Assembly (NCBI GenBank): GCA_965371855.1 | Contig: CBDUZZ010000067.1 | Coordinates: 1-26,408 of the forward strand | DNA: 26,408 nucleotides | Source: JAADEM01 sp965371855 | GTDB taxonomy: Bacteria; Bacteroidota; Bacteroidia; Bacteroidales; Marinilabiliaceae | Direction of reading: 5' to 3' | Part shown: piece after piece, positions 15,515-23,966 of the stretch | Layout: every line of letters begins with the position of its first letter | Numbering within the stretch: the stretch's first letter is position 1 | The notes under the pieces: generated by a model | Database searches by the model: none | What the model saw: the letters and a program-made list of their open reading frames with translations, nothing else | Told to the model about the DNA's origin: nothing | Translations under genes and position numbers: made by a program

Positions 15515-16585
15515 TTAATGTTTTGCTTCAAATTCTTTCATCACATCAACCAACGCTTTCACACTTTCAGCAGGTAATGCATTATATGTTGAAGCACGGA
15601 AACCACCAACAGAGCGATGACCTTTAATACCGATCATCCCTTTTGATGTAGCAACCTCAAGAAAATCTTTTTCAAGTTCACTGTACTCATCATTCATAAC
15701 AAAACAGATGTTCATTAGTGATCGATCTTCTTCATCATTAACTGTTGTTTTAAACAGTTTATTTCTCTCAATCTCATCATACAACAAAGAAGCTTTTCCA
15801 ATATTAACCTTCTGCATTGCAGGTACTCCACCATTGCTTTTTAACCATTTCAAAGTCTGTAAAGCAGAATAGACCGGCAATACAGGAGGAGTGTTAAACA
15901 TTGATTCACTTTTAATATGAGTACGATAATCAATCATAGTCGGAATATAACGATCAACCTTACCTAAAGCATCAGATTTTACAATAACAAAAGCAACACC
16001 TGAAGGGGCAAGATTCTTTTGTGCGCCACCATAAATAAGAGTGTATTTTGAGATGTCGACAGGACGGGAGAAGATATCAGAAGACATATCAGCGATAAGA
16101 GGGACTCCCACTTCCAAGTCTTTTTTAATCTCCGTTCCATAGATGGTATTGTTGGTAGTTATGTGAAAATAATCAGCATCTAAAGGAACATCGTAACCTT
16201 TGGGTATGTATGAGTAGTTCTTATCTTTAGATGAAGCTACTTCAACAACTTCTCCAAATCCTTTTGCTTCCTTAATGGCTTTGTTTGCCCATGCTCCGGT
16301 ATTGAGATAAGCCGACTTATTGTTCATAAAGTTAAAAGGAATCATATAGAATTGTGTACTTGCACCACCACCAAGGAACAACACTTCATATCCTTCAGGT
16401 ATTTCCAACAACTCTTTGAACAGTTGTTGTGCTTCATCCATTACAGCAACAAATTCCTTGCTACGGTGCGAAACCTCCAATAATGACAAACCTGTTCCGG
16501 CAAAATTCAATATTGCCTCTGCACTGTTTTTAATTGTGTAATCCGGTAGAATAGATGGACCGGCATAAAAATTGTGTTTTTTCAT
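15515..16585 (-). CDS. serC: Phosphoserine aminotransferase
   Basis: This PLP enzyme converts 3-phosphohydroxypyruvate and glutamate to phosphoserine and 2-oxoglutarate. The 356 residues match the usual length. Marks are FYAGPSILP at the N-terminus, LLEVSHRSKEF (35-45), LGGGASTQF (71-79) for PLP phosphate, ADMSSDIFSRP with the pyridine-binding Asp (Asp166), and the Schiff-base Lys190 in YGGAQKNLAPSG. The C-terminus has GHRSVGGFRASTYNAL, binding the substrate carboxylate. It is the second gene of the unit, 35 bases after gcvT. Its leader contains a doubled octamer TTAGATTC (16597-16612). Confidence 0.97.
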   Translation of the reverse strand: MKKHNFYAGPSILPDYTIKNSAEAILNFAGTGLSLLEVSHRSKEFVAVMDEAQQLFKELLEIPEGYEVLFLGGGASTQFYMIPFNFMNNKSAYLNTGAWANKAIKEAKGFGEVVEVASSKDKNYSYIPKGYDVPLDADYFHITTNNTIYGTEIKKDLEVGVPLIADMSSDIFSRPVDISKYTLIYGGAQKNLAPSGVAFVIVKSDALGKVDRYIPTMIDYRTHIKSESMFNTPPVLPVYSALQTLKWLKSNGGVPAMQKVNIGKASLLYDEIERNKLFKTTVNDEEDRSLMNICFVMNDEYSELEKDFLEVATSKGMIGIKGHRSVGGFRASTYNALPAESVKALVDVMKEFEAKH

Positions 16586-16620
16586 ATCATAAAATTTTAG
16601 ATTCTTAGATTCTTTAACCC

Positions 16621-17703
16621 CTAAATAAAAGGCAGTTTTACAATTTTTGCCTTTAGTTTCTTATTTCTAATCTTAATATATATCTCAGTATCAAATTTTG
16701 TATACCCTTTTTTCACATATCCCAGACCAATACCTTTTTTCAAAATAGGTGACATACCTCCTGAGGTTACCTGGCCAATTGTTTCATCGTTTTCGTTTAC
16801 TATTTCATAACCATGGCGCGGAATGCCTCTATCTTCCAAGATAAAACCTCTTAACCTGCGACTTACTCCCTCCTCTTTCTGTTTCAGAAGATACTCCTTA
16901 TTAATAAAATCTTTATGGTCAACAAATTTAGTAATCCACCCCAATCCGGCTTCAATAGGGGAAGTTGTATCATCAATATCATTACCATAAAGACAAAAAC
17001 CTTTCTCAAGCCTTAAAGTATCACGGGCTCCCAGTCCTATAGGTAAAATACCAAACTCCTCTCCAGCATCAAATATTGCATTCCATATCTTTACTGCATC
17101 TGCATTGTACATATATAATTCAAAGCCACCGGCACCTGTATAACCGGTATTTGAAATGATAACATCATCCGCACCGGCAATTGCACCGGTAACAAAAGAG
17201 TAATAAGGAATCTTTGAAAGATATGTTTCAGTCAGTTTTTGTAATACCTTAATAGCATCAGGTCCCTGAATTGCCAACTGCGAAATTGAATCACTGGCAT
17301 TTTCAAGCTCTGCACCCATTGTATTTTGGACATTACACCATGCCCAGTCTTTTTCAATATTGGCAGCATTTACAACCAATAAAAACTTATCATCTTCGTA
17401 ACAATAAACCAACAAGTCATCTACAATACCACCTTTGCCATTAGGAAAACATGAATACTGAGCCTTTCCAATTGTTAGCGTACTTACATCATTAGATGTC
17501 ACTTTCTGAACAAACTCGAGGGCTTTTGATCCTTTTACCCAAAACTCCCCCATATGAGAAACATCAAAAACACCAACACTATTACGAACTGCCATATGCT
17601 CATTGGTAATACCTGAATATTCTATTGGCATTTCGTAGCCGGCAAAAGAAACTATTTTAGCTTCTAACTCCTTATGAAAATCAAATAAAGCAGTTTGCTT
17701 CAT
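16621..17703 (-). CDS. gcvT: Glycine cleavage system T protein (aminomethyltransferase)
   Basis: GcvT takes the aminomethyl group from lipoyl-GcvH and makes 5,10-methylene-tetrahydrofolate and ammonia. The 360 residues contain the usual motifs: GYEMPIEYSG near the start, VFDVSHMGEF, GGIVDDLLVY with the catalytic aspartate, LLVVNAANIEKD for folate, GYTGAGGFELY and LGARDTLRLEKG, and RGIPRHGYEI in the C-terminal domain. It is the first gene of the unit with serC, serA and DUF1015, joining glycine breakdown with serine synthesis. gcvP and gcvH are not in the window. The 260-base AT-rich spacer upstream shows no clear promoter for this strand and no recognisable glycine riboswitch. Confidence 0.97.
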   Translation of the reverse strand: MKQTALFDFHKELEAKIVSFAGYEMPIEYSGITNEHMAVRNSVGVFDVSHMGEFWVKGSKALEFVQKVTSNDVSTLTIGKAQYSCFPNGKGGIVDDLLVYCYEDDKFLLVVNAANIEKDWAWCNVQNTMGAELENASDSISQLAIQGPDAIKVLQKLTETYLSKIPYYSFVTGAIAGADDVIISNTGYTGAGGFELYMYNADAVKIWNAIFDAGEEFGILPIGLGARDTLRLEKGFCLYGNDIDDTTSPIEAGLGWITKFVDHKDFINKEYLLKQKEEGVSRRLRGFILEDRGIPRHGYEIVNENDETIGQVTSGGMSPILKKGIGLGYVKKGYTKFDTEIYIKIRNKKLKAKIVKLPFI

Positions 17704-17905
17704 TACTCTGTATTTTAATTGTTTAATGAAATATTTATACTAAAAATTGTAACCTGAAATATCCAATTTAAATAGCAAAAACGCACTATTAAAATAATTA
17801 ATGACAAATGTAATCAATAAAATCACAGAGAAAAAATGATAATTATTTATTTCTTATTAAATACATATTCGATTGTATCTTTATAAATTATTTTCTTAAT
17901 GATAT

Positions 17906-17934
17906 TTTGTTTTACAATAAATTTATTAGATTTG
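17906..17934 (+). promoter_or_regulatory. Promoter of the HPt/STAS pair
   Basis: TTTG (17906-17909) and TAGATTTG (17927-17934), 17 bases apart, fit the Bacteroidota vegetative promoter. The leader to the ATG at 17967 would be about 26 bases. Confidence 0.6.
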
Positions 17935-17966
17935 TATATATAGTATTACATCACAAATAGAATATT

Positions 17967-18443
17967 ATGCTTAACCAGTTTAAAATTATTAATCTCACCT
18001 ATCTTGAAAGTATCTCAGATGGAGATAATGATATTGTAAATGAACTTATAGGCATATTCATAGATCAGATGCCTGATTTTTATGAGGGATTTGCAGAGAG
18101 TTTCGAGAAAAAGGAGTGGTTGAAAATTGCTGCTTTTGCCCATAAAGCTAAATCATCAGTGCTATCTATGGGGATTGATGACCTGGGAAATAAAGACCTG
18201 AAAGATCTGGAATTAATCTGTAAGCAGATGGTTTTAAATGAGCTGGAAAGTAAGGATGACCTTGATGCCTACGAATTAAGTGAAATAGAAAAGATAAAGA
18301 AAAGTTTTAAAGGATACGACTCTGAAAGGATAAAATGGATAAAAAATAATTGCAAAGAAGGAAGAATTAAAGAATTAATTGATAAATTTAGCCTCACTTG
18401 CAACGAAGCCGTTAGTGAATTAAAAACAGTTCTTGAAAACTAA
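17967..18443 (+). CDS. HPt-like phosphotransfer protein
   Basis: The 158-residue protein is all-helical in appearance. The segment LKIAAFAHKAKSSVLSMGIDDL (52-73) matches the HPt site Ala-His-x-x-Lys, with His59 as the likely phosphorylated residue, preceded by NELIGIFIDQMPDFYEGF, typical of the first HPt helices. A charged, less regular segment (about 88-125) separates the last helix (IKELIDKFSLTCNEAVSELKTVL), so it is longer than a minimal HPt of 110-120 residues. No kinase or receiver domain is fused or adjacent, so its partners lie elsewhere. It is followed after 12 bases by a STAS-domain gene, surely in the same transcript. Confidence 0.8.
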   Translation: MLNQFKIINLTYLESISDGDNDIVNELIGIFIDQMPDFYEGFAESFEKKEWLKIAAFAHKAKSSVLSMGIDDLGNKDLKDLELICKQMVLNELESKDDLDAYELSEIEKIKKSFKGYDSERIKWIKNNCKEGRIKELIDKFSLTCNEAVSELKTVLEN

Positions 18444-18455
18444 AATATAATTACT

Positions 18456-18779
18456 ATGCTTGAACTTATAGAAGAACAAAAAGGAAAAATCACAGTATTA
18501 ATTCAAGATACAAATCGCCTTACAGCTACTTTAGCTCCCGAAATGAAATTACAATTATCTGACGTTTTAAAGAAAAATGGTGTGCAACTAACCCTTGATC
18601 TTAGTAATATCAAATACGTTGACAGTAGTGGCTTTGGTATTCTTATCAGTGCATTAAAAACCGCCCGGCAAAACAACTCTTCTCTTATTCTTAATGATGT
18701 TCAAGAAGATGTTATGAGTTTGATGAAACTCATGAAGCTTGATCAGATATTTGATATAGTTACAAGTAATAAAGAATAG
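18456..18779 (+). CDS. STAS-domain protein (anti-sigma factor antagonist type)
   Basis: The 107-residue protein is a single STAS domain, like SpoIIAA. The phosphorylation loop VDSSGFG gives Ser57-Ser58, at the same spacing and number as the phosphorylated Ser58 of Bacillus SpoIIAA, as I recall it. Strands TLDLSNIKYVDSSGFG and SLILNDVQEDV and the final helix MSLMKLMKLDQIFDIV match the fold. An antagonist of an anti-sigma or a regulatory partner switch is expected; the kinase and phosphatase that would act on it are not nearby. Co-transcription with an HPt protein is notable because it places a His-phosphotransfer module beside a Ser-phosphorylated switch. Confidence 0.9.
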   Translation: MLELIEEQKGKITVLIQDTNRLTATLAPEMKLQLSDVLKKNGVQLTLDLSNIKYVDSSGFGILISALKTARQNNSSLILNDVQEDVMSLMKLMKLDQIFDIVTSNKE

Positions 18780-18921
18780 ATAATTTAAGGATATTGTTGT
18801 ATCAGCTAAATAGTCTTTAGGTTAACTTTCAATAGCAAATAATCTTTTTTGACAATTCATTTTCAATCATAATATCTATTTTTACCACATTCACTTATTC
18901 ATTCATGTAATATTCGTAATT

Positions 18922-20385
18922 ATGAAAACATTAACAATCAAACTATTAATGTTTTTCCTGATAATGTTTTCAGCCATATCTTTATCCGGCTGCTCAGAAA
19001 AGAAAAACAAAACAGAAAAACAAAAGCCAAATATCATCTTTATCTTTGCTGATGACCAGTGTTATAATACAATCAACGCTCTTGGCAACAAGGAGGTGAT
19101 AACGCCTAATATAGACAAACTGGTTATGAATGGAGTAACATTCACTCATACTTATAATATGGGCGGATGGAACGGTGCTGTATGTGTTGCAAGCAGAACA
19201 ATGATGAACACAGGCCTTTCGGTATGGCGTGCTCGTAAACAGGAGAAAAACCTTGATAGTCTGGCCATACAAGGTAAACTGTGGGGTAACCTGATGCAGA
19301 AAGCAGGGTATACAACCTACATGACGGGAAAGTGGCATATCAAAACTAATCCTGCTAATTGTTTTAATAACGTAATTCATGAACGCCCGGGGATGCCCAA
19401 TCAAACAAAGGCAGGTTATAATCGTCCTTTAAATGAAAATGATACAACCTGGTTACCATGGCATAAAAAATATGATGGATTCTGGAAAGGCGGTAAACAT
19501 TGGAGTGAAGTTTTGAAAGATGATGCTATTAATTTCATTGACTCTGCTGCAAAAAAAGACAAACCATTCTTTATGTATCTGGCATTTAATGCACCACATG
19601 ACCCCCGTCAATCGCCTAAGAAATTTGTGGATATGTATCCGCTTGATGACATTTCTGTACCTGAAACCTTTCTTCCTGAATATCCTTATAAAGATCAGAT
19701 AGGTTGCAGCAAAAAATTGCGCGATGAAAGATTAGCACCTTTCCCAAGAACAGAATATGCCGTTAAGGTTAACCGTCAGGAGTATTATGCGATAATTACA
19801 CACATGGATTATCAGATTGGTAAAATCATTGAAGCGCTGAAAAAAAGTGGTAAAGCTGATAATACCTATATTTTCTTTTCAGCAGATCATGGGTTATCGG
19901 TAGGAAATCATGGACTAATAGGTAAACAAAACATGTTCGATCATAGCGTTCGCCCTCCAATGATCATTATAGGACCCAACCTCCCAAGCAACAAAAAGGT
20001 AGATGCTGACGTTTACTTGCAGGATATTATGGCAACAACGCTTGATATTGCCGGTGCCGAAAAACCTGAATATATTGAATTCAACAGTCTCCTGCCTCTT
20101 GCTAAAGGAGAACAAACAAAAAGTAATTATGATGCAATTTACGGTTGTTACATCAACTATCAGCGTATGATACGTAAAGATGAATATAAATTAATTGCAT
20201 ATCCAAAGGCTAATAAAGTATTACTTTTCGATTTGAAAAACGATCCCAAAGAAATGTATGACCTGTCAGACAATAAAAAATACGCTGATAGAAAGAAACA
20301 GCTTTTTGATGATTTGTTGAAACTACAAACAGAAATGAATGACACTTTGGATCTCAAACCACTTTTTAAAACTGTTATTCAATAG
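18922..20385 (+). CDS. S1-family sulfatase, lipoprotein
   Basis: This 487-residue sulfate-ester hydrolase has a lipobox Leu-Ser-Gly-Cys (Cys24), so it is membrane-anchored outside the cytoplasm. Metal-binding Asp44-Asp45 lie in IFADDQ. The residue to be turned into formylglycine is Cys88 in AVCVASRTMMNTG: the motif is Cys-x-Ala-x-Arg rather than the usual Cys-x-Pro-x-Arg, still within what anaerobic sulfatase-maturing enzymes accept. GKWH (136-139), NAPHDP, SADHGLSVGNHG and GKQNMFDHSVRPP complete the active site. The substrate is unknown. No maturation enzyme is in the window. A carbohydrate role is possible given the DUF1080 lipoprotein 3.6 kb downstream, but the genes are not adjacent. Confidence 0.95.
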   Translation: MKTLTIKLLMFFLIMFSAISLSGCSEKKNKTEKQKPNIIFIFADDQCYNTINALGNKEVITPNIDKLVMNGVTFTHTYNMGGWNGAVCVASRTMMNTGLSVWRARKQEKNLDSLAIQGKLWGNLMQKAGYTTYMTGKWHIKTNPANCFNNVIHERPGMPNQTKAGYNRPLNENDTTWLPWHKKYDGFWKGGKHWSEVLKDDAINFIDSAAKKDKPFFMYLAFNAPHDPRQSPKKFVDMYPLDDISVPETFLPEYPYKDQIGCSKKLRDERLAPFPRTEYAVKVNRQEYYAIITHMDYQIGKIIEALKKSGKADNTYIFFSADHGLSVGNHGLIGKQNMFDHSVRPPMIIIGPNLPSNKKVDADVYLQDIMATTLDIAGAEKPEYIEFNSLLPLAKGEQTKSNYDAIYGCYINYQRMIRKDEYKLIAYPKANKVLLFDLKNDPKEMYDLSDNKKYADRKKQLFDDLLKLQTEMNDTLDLKPLFKTVIQ

Positions 20386-20649
20386 TTAATGATTGAATAT
20401 ATGAAGATTTGAGGAGTTTAGAAATTGAATAGTAAGAGATTACCCAATAACTTGTATATAAAGTTATGGAGAAATGAAAATTATCCGGTCTCTTTCATAT
20501 ACGCATGGGCTATCCAAAAATTGTAAAAAATACCCTGAAGTGGGAAATACATCCGAAATCAAATTGAAATTAGACTTTGAATGTGCCTCAACTTATACTA
20601 CACACCCCTCACAGTTAATAACCCTGTGAATAACTATTAACACAAACTC
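20386..20649. other. Spacer between sulfatase and TPR gene
   Basis: No gene is seen in this AT-rich gap. It contains a 6-bp inverted repeat TCACAG/CTGTGA (20609-20614 and 20624-20629, nine bases apart), which lies about 20 bases before the -33 element of the TPR promoter and could be an operator. No terminator with a convincing T run was found after the sulfatase. Confidence 0.5.
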
Positions 20650-20679
20650 TTGTAAATACTGAAATATTTGGTATTTTTG
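20650..20679 (+). promoter_or_regulatory. Promoter of the TPR-DUF368-aroE unit
   Basis: TTG (20650-20652) and TATTTTTG (20672-20679) with exactly 19 bases between match the Bacteroidota consensus. Transcription would start about 14 bases before the ATG at 20701. Confidence 0.65.
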
Positions 20680-20700
20680 TAGCATAAAACATATTTATAT

Positions 20701-22113
20701 ATGCAGGAGTTCTTGCACACAAACAGTGATGATGTTCAGGAAGATATAGAGCGATATAGACGAATGGTCACAAATGATAAAGAGCTCTATTTCGATGTTC
20801 ATCAGATTGAAAATATTTTTGAGTTTTATCTTGAAAAAGATATGCTTAAGGAAGCTGAAAAGATTCTTCATATTGGTCTTAGTCAGCACCCCCTCGCCAC
20901 CTCTCTTCTGTTAAAGAAAGCATCTTCCCTTTCGGACAAGGGAAAGCTTGAGGAAGCAAAGGTATTACTAAATAAGCTTACTAAGCTTGAATATACTAAT
21001 CCTGATGTATTCCTTTCTCTAGGATGGAATTATCTTAAACAAAACAGTGTTAAAAAAGCTGTTGAGAATTTCAATATAGCTGTTTCTATTGCTTTCGAAG
21101 ATGAGGAGGATATTTTGTTTGAGGTTGGTTTTAATCTTAGCCAGGAGGGATTTTTTAAAGACGCTTTACCATACCTGAAAAAGGCAGATGATAAATTTTC
21201 ACCGAATGAAAATGTTCTTTTTGAGCTGGCATTTATATACGACAAAACCGGTAATCCTGATAAAAGTATTGAGTGCTATAAAAAACTTTTAGACTTAAAT
21301 CCCTTCTCAGAGAATGCCTGGTACAATCTTGGTATCCTTTACAGTAAGAAAGAAGATTCTACAGAAGCGGTACAAGCTTATGAATTTACCTTGGTCATCA
21401 ACCCTTATCATTCTGAAGCATATTTTAATCTGGGCAACAGTTTTGCTCATTCAGGAATGTTTGACAAAGCTCTGAAAGCATATCATCAACATGTATCCCT
21501 TAGTAGTGATGTCATACTCACATATCAATACATTGCCGATTGCTGGGAGCAAATGGGGAATTTTGATATGGCAATCCGTTTTTACACCCTTGTTACCAAA
21601 AAAAACAAAGAAAATCCTGACGCCTGGTATGGGCTGGGATCTGCTTTTATGGGCAAAGAAGATTTTAAAAGTGCATTACAGGCTTTAGATCAGGCTATAT
21701 CAATAGAACCACTTAGCCCTGATTATTGGTTTGCTCATGCACGATGTCTTTATGAATTAGACAAAGGAGACGATGCCGTAAAAAGTCTTGAAAACGGTTT
21801 AAATATTGATCCGGACGAAACAGCTGCCTGGATAGAGCTTTTCAGACTAAAGTTAATTACTGATTCCTTTTTCGAACCTGAGAAGTTTATCACAGAACTT
21901 CTTAATAATTTGAAAAACAGTTCATCAATACACTATCTGGCAACATTTGTATCTTTAAAATATTTTCATGATGAAAACAGAGCGGCATACCATCTCTCAC
22001 GGGCATTAGAACTAAACACCGACGGATTGAATGTTTTACTCACTGAGTATCCGGTCATTTCTGATAATGAGAAATTTACTTCTATCATTATGGCAACAAA
22101 AAACGGTAACTAA
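20701..22113 (+). CDS. TPR-repeat protein
   Basis: The 470-residue soluble protein consists of a charged N-terminal region (1-55) and about nine to ten tetratricopeptide repeats. Clear copies are ENAWYNLGILYSKKEDSTEA, SEAYFNLGNSFAHSGMFDKA, PDAWYGLGSAFMGKEDFKSA and SPDYWFAHARCLYELDKGDDA, each with the Trp/Tyr-Leu-Gly-Ala pattern. It has no signal peptide or membrane span, so it works in the cytoplasm, presumably as a protein-binding scaffold. It opens a run of same-strand genes (DUF368, aroE) with gaps of 65 and 44 bases; the order TPR-DUF368-aroE is one I associate with Bacteroidota, which hints at a housekeeping role. The precise function is unknown. Confidence 0.9.
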   Translation: MQEFLHTNSDDVQEDIERYRRMVTNDKELYFDVHQIENIFEFYLEKDMLKEAEKILHIGLSQHPLATSLLLKKASSLSDKGKLEEAKVLLNKLTKLEYTNPDVFLSLGWNYLKQNSVKKAVENFNIAVSIAFEDEEDILFEVGFNLSQEGFFKDALPYLKKADDKFSPNENVLFELAFIYDKTGNPDKSIECYKKLLDLNPFSENAWYNLGILYSKKEDSTEAVQAYEFTLVINPYHSEAYFNLGNSFAHSGMFDKALKAYHQHVSLSSDVILTYQYIADCWEQMGNFDMAIRFYTLVTKKNKENPDAWYGLGSAFMGKEDFKSALQALDQAISIEPLSPDYWFAHARCLYELDKGDDAVKSLENGLNIDPDETAAWIELFRLKLITDSFFEPEKFITELLNNLKNSSSIHYLATFVSLKYFHDENRAAYHLSRALELNTDGLNVLLTEYPVISDNEKFTSIIMATKNGN

Positions 22114-22178
22114 ACCGATTTATCATTATTTACTATTTTAACATTTTTAGTACAGCCATCTGATAACAAAATATAACC

Positions 22179-23102
22179 ATGAGTAATAAATCATCATTTT
22201 CATCCCTCATATCAACCGTTTTAAAAGGAATGGCAATGGGAGCAGCCAATGTGATACCCGGTGTATCAGGAGGAACAATAGCTCTTATCACCGGCATTTT
22301 CGAGCGGCTTATAAATGCCTTAAAATCGTTAGATATTAAGGCATTTAAATTATTGTTAAAAGGGAAAATTAAGGACTTTGCCGAATATATTGATCTCTAT
22401 TTTCTTATAGCTCTGTTTTCGGGTGTAGGTATTGCCATCGTAAGTCTTGCCAGACTTTTTAAGTTTTTGTTTGAACATTACCCTGTTTATATATGGGCTT
22501 TTTTCTTTGGATTGGTTTTAGCTTCCGTTGTTTATGTAGCTAAAACAGTACAAAAATGGTCAATCTCCGTCATTATTAGTTTCATTGCAGGTACAGCTAT
22601 TGCAATAATAATAACACTCTTAAAACCGGGTACCGAAGATGCCGGCATACTTTATTTGTTACTTTGCGGTGTTGTTGCTGTTTGCAGCATGATACTGCCC
22701 GGGCTTTCAGGTTCTTTTGTGCTGTTACTTATGGGGAATTATAAACTTGTAATGGTTGATGCAGTTAATGATATGAACTTTAGCATACTTATACCTGTAG
22801 TAATTGGTGCTGTGGGTGGCCTGATACTTTTTTCGCATTTTTTGTCCTGGTTGCTGAAAAATTATCATAATCAAACAATAGCAACACTTTCAGGTTTTAT
22901 CTTAGGTTCATTGGGTATTTTGTGGCCATGGAAAGAAGCACTTACGCAAACATTTGGGGAGAAAACAAAAATAATTGGTTATGAATGGCACTTACCTGAA
23001 TTGAATATTGAATTTTATTATGCTCTTTTGTATATTGCATTGGGAATACTAACAATTGCTTTAACTGAATATTTAGCAAAAAAAATAATGGTTAGTGGTT
23101 AA
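22179..23102 (+). CDS. DUF368 membrane protein, PopT-type polyprenyl-phosphate translocase
   Basis: This 307-residue protein has about eight membrane spans. The family signature MGAANVIPGVSGGTIALITG (20-39) recurs in the second half as MILPGLSGSFVLLLMGNY, showing the internal repeat of the fold. DUF368 proteins (PopT) were reported to return undecaprenyl phosphate across the cytoplasmic membrane for reuse in cell-wall and glycan synthesis; I transfer that role by family. The neighbours TPR and aroE do not add a direct link. Heptamer repeats (23090-23117) run across its stop codon, so the last residues MVSG may vary between strains. Confidence 0.9.
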   Translation: MSNKSSFSSLISTVLKGMAMGAANVIPGVSGGTIALITGIFERLINALKSLDIKAFKLLLKGKIKDFAEYIDLYFLIALFSGVGIAIVSLARLFKFLFEHYPVYIWAFFFGLVLASVVYVAKTVQKWSISVIISFIAGTAIAIIITLLKPGTEDAGILYLLLCGVVAVCSMILPGLSGSFVLLLMGNYKLVMVDAVNDMNFSILIPVVIGAVGGLILFSHFLSWLLKNYHNQTIATLSGFILGSLGILWPWKEALTQTFGEKTKIIGYEWHLPELNIEFYYALLYIALGILTIALTEYLAKKIMVSG

Positions 23103-23117
23103 TGATTAGTGGTTAGT
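23090..23117. repeat. Four heptamers across the DUF368 stop codon
   Basis: GGTTAGT, GGTTAAT, GATTAGT and GGTTAGT in direct succession. The stop codon TAA (23100-23102) lies inside the second copy. Confidence 0.9.
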
Positions 23118-23146
23118 AATTTATTTTGAACTATAAACTCTAAAAA

Positions 23147-23896
23147 ATGAAAACATACGGTTTAATAGGATTTCCTTTGAAACATTCATTTTCACAGAAA
23201 TATTTTACTGAAAAATTTACCAAAGAAAGTATTAATGCCCGATATCTTAATTTTCCTATTTCATCTATAAAAGATTTTCCTGAGCTTTTTAAACACCACC
23301 CCTATTTAGCAGGACTAAATGTTACTATACCATATAAACAACAAGTTATTTCGTTTTTGGATGAACTGGATGACATTGCAAAAAAAATTGGAGCAGTTAA
23401 TGTTATAAAGATATTGTGGAAGAATAACAAACCCAACCTGAAAGGTTATAACAGCGATTTCGTAGGATTTAAGAATTCATTAACCCCACTTCTAACCCAA
23501 GAGCATAAAAAAGCATTGATACTTGGTACAGGAGGAGCATCTAAAGCTGTTGCAGAAGCATTAAAACAGTTAAACATAGATTTCAAATATGTATCCAGAA
23601 CACCAAAAAAATCTGGAGTTTTAACATATGACCTGGTTACCGGAGAAATACTTTCCGAGTATACACTAATTGTAAACACTACACCACTCGGTATGTATCC
23701 AAATATCGAAACATACCCCAATATCCCTTACGATGCCATCTCTTCGGAACATCTCTTTTATGACCTTGTTTACAATCCCGAAGAGACTCTTTTCCTGAAA
23801 AACGCCAAAGCTTATGGAGCCAAAATAAAAAACGGATTAGAGATGCTTTACTTACAAGCAGAAGAAGCCTGGCGGATATGGAATGAAGAAGAATGA
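23147..23896 (+). CDS. aroE: Shikimate dehydrogenase
   Basis: AroE reduces 3-dehydroshikimate to shikimate with NADPH in aromatic amino-acid synthesis. The 249 residues are slightly shorter than E. coli AroE. The substrate site has IGFPLKHSFSQ (7-17; Ser14 and Ser16), NVTIPYKQ with catalytic Lys64, and GYNSDFVGF with Asp104. The nucleotide site is LGTGGASKAVAEAL (126-139), the phosphate grip is SRTPKK, and the C-terminus has NGLEMLYLQAEEAW with the conserved Gln. The start codon is the first ATG after the heptamer tract, 44 bases after DUF368. Confidence 0.97.
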   Translation: MKTYGLIGFPLKHSFSQKYFTEKFTKESINARYLNFPISSIKDFPELFKHHPYLAGLNVTIPYKQQVISFLDELDDIAKKIGAVNVIKILWKNNKPNLKGYNSDFVGFKNSLTPLLTQEHKKALILGTGGASKAVAEALKQLNIDFKYVSRTPKKSGVLTYDLVTGEILSEYTLIVNTTPLGMYPNIETYPNIPYDAISSEHLFYDLVYNPEETLFLKNAKAYGAKIKNGLEMLYLQAEEAWRIWNEEE

Positions 23897-23966
23897 TGGA
23901 GTCTTAAATTAGTCACCAACTTAATGGATAAAAACATCTACACTAATGAATATAAAAATTAACAAC

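Noticed and set aside
17704..17966. Glycine riboswitch upstream of gcvT
   Set aside because: The spacer is AT-rich and lacks the paired GC-bearing helices and tandem aptamer layout of that riboswitch class.
20609..20629. CRP-type operator before the TPR gene
   Set aside because: The half-sites are in the order TCACAG...CTGTGA, the reverse of the TGTGA...TCACA arrangement; at most an unknown operator.
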